A stretch of DNA of 6,337 nt from Methylovulum sp. (GTDB lineage Bacteria > Pseudomonadota > Gammaproteobacteria > Methylococcales > Methylomonadaceae), in assembly GCA_028713595.1 (NCBI GenBank), contig JAQTNZ010000163.1:1-6337 (forward strand), given 5' to 3'. How positions within the stretch are numbered: the stretch's first letter is position 1; every line of letters starts with the position of its first letter. The position numbers and the translations under genes were made by a program. A model generated the notes under the pieces. The model was not told where the DNA came from, did no database searches, and saw only the letters and a program-made list of their open reading frames with translations. This document shows, in pieces, positions 4,955-6,337 of the stretch.

Positions 4955-6208
4955 ATGACCCAGCAACATTCGACAGTCTTAATTATCGGCGGCGGCGCGG
5001 CAGGCGTTTCGGTCGCCAATAATATGCGAAGGCAAAACCCGACCATTGGCATCACCCTCGTGGAGCCTTCGGAAACCCATTATTACCAGCCCGGTTTCAC
5101 CATCGTCGGCGGCGGGGCGTATACCTTGGCGCAAACCCAACGTAAAGAAGCCGATTTGCTCCACCCTTCGGTCAACTGGCTAAAAGACTACGCCGACACG
5201 TTCCAACCGGAGGCCAACACCGTCACCTTGCGTTCGGGTGATGTCATCGCCTATGACTATTTGGTGGTTTGCCCAGGCTTGCAATTGGATTGGCATAAAA
5301 TTGACGGCTTGCGGGAAACCTTGGGTAAAAATCAGGTATGTAGCAATTATTCGCCGGAAACGGTCGAATACACCTGGGAGTGTATCCAAAACATCCAATC
5401 GGGCACCGCCTTGTTCACGCAACCGCCGATGCCGATCAAATGCGCGGGTGCGCCGCAAAAAATCATGTATCTGGCCGCTGACCGCTTCCGCAAAAAAGGC
5501 ATCTTGGATAAGTTTGCCATTGAATTCTGTAACGCCGGCCCCGTGCTGTTCGGTGTGCCTTTTTTCGCCAAGGCCTTGGCGAAAGTCGTCGCCGATTACG
5601 GCATCAGCACCGCGTTTAACCATAACTTGGTCGCCATTGATGGCGATGCCAAACTGGCGACCTTTGAGGTGACTGACAGTGACGGCAACAAAGAGCGCGT
5701 GACCAAAGCCTTTGATATGATCCATGTCACGCCACCGCAAAGTGCGCCGGATTTTATCAAGCAAAGCCCCTTGGCAAATGCCGCAGGCTGGGTCGATATT
5801 AATGACAAAACCATGCAGCACAACAGATACCCGAACATTTTTGGCCTAGGCGATGCAGGTTCCACCGCCAATGCCAAAACCGCCGCCGCCGTGCGCAAAC
5901 AAGTGCCGGTGGTGGTGGACAATATTTTGGGGCTTATCGACAATAAATCCGTCATCGAAGGTTATGACGGTTACGGCTCTTGCCCGTTGACCACCTCCTT
6001 GAACACGGTCATGCTGGCGGAATTTTCTTATGCCGGTAAAGTGACCCCCTCGTTCCCTTGGCTAGACCCTAGGGCTAACCGTTCCATCTGGTGGTGGGGC
6101 AAAACCACGGGGTTCCCCTGGCTGTATTGGCATATCATGATTAAAGGCTACCGCATTGATATTCCTCATCTGGAATCTTATGCAAAACGCTTTGTAAGCC
6201 AAGAATAA
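4955..6208 (+). CDS. sqr: Sulfide:quinone oxidoreductase, type II
   Basis: This FAD flavoprotein oxidises sulfide at the cytoplasmic membrane and passes electrons to quinone, releasing a persulfide or polysulfide; it serves sulfide detoxification or energy gain. The 417-residue protein opens with the dinucleotide-binding motif IIGGGAAGVSVANN (10-23). The two redox cysteines of the active site are C163, in IKCAGAPQKIMYL, and C343, in GYGSCPL; both sit in the surroundings typical of type II enzymes (mitochondrial SQOR and HMT2 group). A further C129 precedes SNYS. The second FAD segment NIFGLGDAGSTANAKTAAA is at 294-312. The aromatic C-terminus (WWWGKTTGFPWLYWHIMIKGY) resembles the membrane-contacting end of the family. 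There is no signal peptide. ATG 4955 is chosen by its strong ribosome binding site. A 145-nt structured leader precedes it, and another gene follows after 92 bp. Confidence 0.93.
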   Translation: MTQQHSTVLIIGGGAAGVSVANNMRRQNPTIGITLVEPSETHYYQPGFTIVGGGAYTLAQTQRKEADLLHPSVNWLKDYADTFQPEANTVTLRSGDVIAYDYLVVCPGLQLDWHKIDGLRETLGKNQVCSNYSPETVEYTWECIQNIQSGTALFTQPPMPIKCAGAPQKIMYLAADRFRKKGILDKFAIEFCNAGPVLFGVPFFAKALAKVVADYGISTAFNHNLVAIDGDAKLATFEVTDSDGNKERVTKAFDMIHVTPPQSAPDFIKQSPLANAAGWVDINDKTMQHNRYPNIFGLGDAGSTANAKTAAAVRKQVPVVVDNILGLIDNKSVIEGYDGYGSCPLTTSLNTVMLAEFSYAGKVTPSFPWLDPRANRSIWWWGKTTGFPWLYWHIMIKGYRIDIPHLESYAKRFVSQE

Positions 6209-6222
6209 CAGCCTGTTGGGTG

Positions 6223-6250
6223 GCCGGTGGCGCAGTTTTTCCGCCCCGGC
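6223..6250. other. Strong hairpin between the sulfide oxidoreductase and the next gene
   Basis: GCCGG (6223-6227) pairs with CCGGC (6246-6250) and, after one bulged T, GGCG (6229-6232) pairs with CGCC (6242-6245), around the loop CAGTTTTTC. No T run follows on either strand, so it is not a typical intrinsic terminator. It may protect the 3' end of the upstream message or separate expression of the two genes. Confidence 0.5.
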
Positions 6251-6300
6251 TTCACACTGGGGCCAAGAAATTTTGCAGACAGGCAACTTAAGGTATACCC

Positions 6301-6337
6301 ATGCAGAGTTTATTTGTCATATTAGTCGTTATCAGTT
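6301..6337 (+). CDS. Start of a gene cut by the window end
   Basis: ATG 6301 is preceded by TAAGG (6289-6293), a fair ribosome binding site at 7 bases. The 12 complete codons read MQSLFVILVVIS, a hydrophobic start that fits a membrane segment or signal peptide. The rest lies outside the window, so no family can be given. Orientation and spacing allow co-transcription with the sulfide oxidoreductase gene. Confidence 0.55.
   Translation, partial: MQSLFVILVVIS

Noticed and set aside
5180..5821. 213-codon minus-strand open frame
   Set aside because: It is the shadow of the sulfide:quinone oxidoreductase gene and has no recognisable domain.
6223..6250. Intrinsic terminator after the sulfide oxidoreductase
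   Set aside because: The hairpin is strong, but no T run follows it on either strand; it is listed as a hairpin only.

Overview
The window looks like a stretch of chromosome from a gammaproteobacterium of medium GC content. The support is the translationally coupled pdxA-rsmA pair, E. coli-like sequence features in both enzymes, and ordinary sigma70-type promoters. My impression is a methanotroph of the Methylococcales type, but that rests on general likeness and not on a marker gene in the window. No IS element, phage gene, CRISPR array, tRNA or rRNA is visible.

Layout. At the left, on the minus strand, is a small DUF445 membrane protein (34-757 region) with a good sigma70 promoter that rules out the longest possible start. 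Divergent from it is a cytoplasmic protein with a C-terminal DUF1566 (Lcl_C, C-type-lectin-like) domain, whose promoter region carries a perfect 15-bp palindrome. Next come pdxA (vitamin B6 synthesis) and rsmA/ksgA (16S rRNA dimethylation), overlapping by ATGA. The usual E. coli neighbours surA, apaG and apaH are absent on both sides.

After rsmA there are 629 bases without a protein gene. They hold the most interesting item here: a direct duplication of about 150 bp in which each copy consists of a pair of 11-bp direct repeats, a diverged promoter core, and a strongly conserved segment of about 85 nt. That segment begins CAACTCTTGAGATG, folds into a closed 5' domain, and ends in an intrinsic terminator. 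I read these as two tandem small-RNA genes of one family. A third CCAACTCTT start, again just downstream of a -10-like box, lies ahead of the next gene and may mark a diverged third member or a leader attenuator.

The right part holds a 92-residue protein with eight cysteines in its first 37 residues, then a type II sulfide:quinone oxidoreductase with both active-site cysteines. A roughly 145-nt leader before the oxidoreductase has mutually exclusive inverted repeats. A strong hairpin and the first 12 codons of another, probably membrane, protein close the window. The sulfide oxidoreductase feeds electrons from sulfide into the quinone pool; the other genes are housekeeping or of unknown function, and no single pathway links the whole window.
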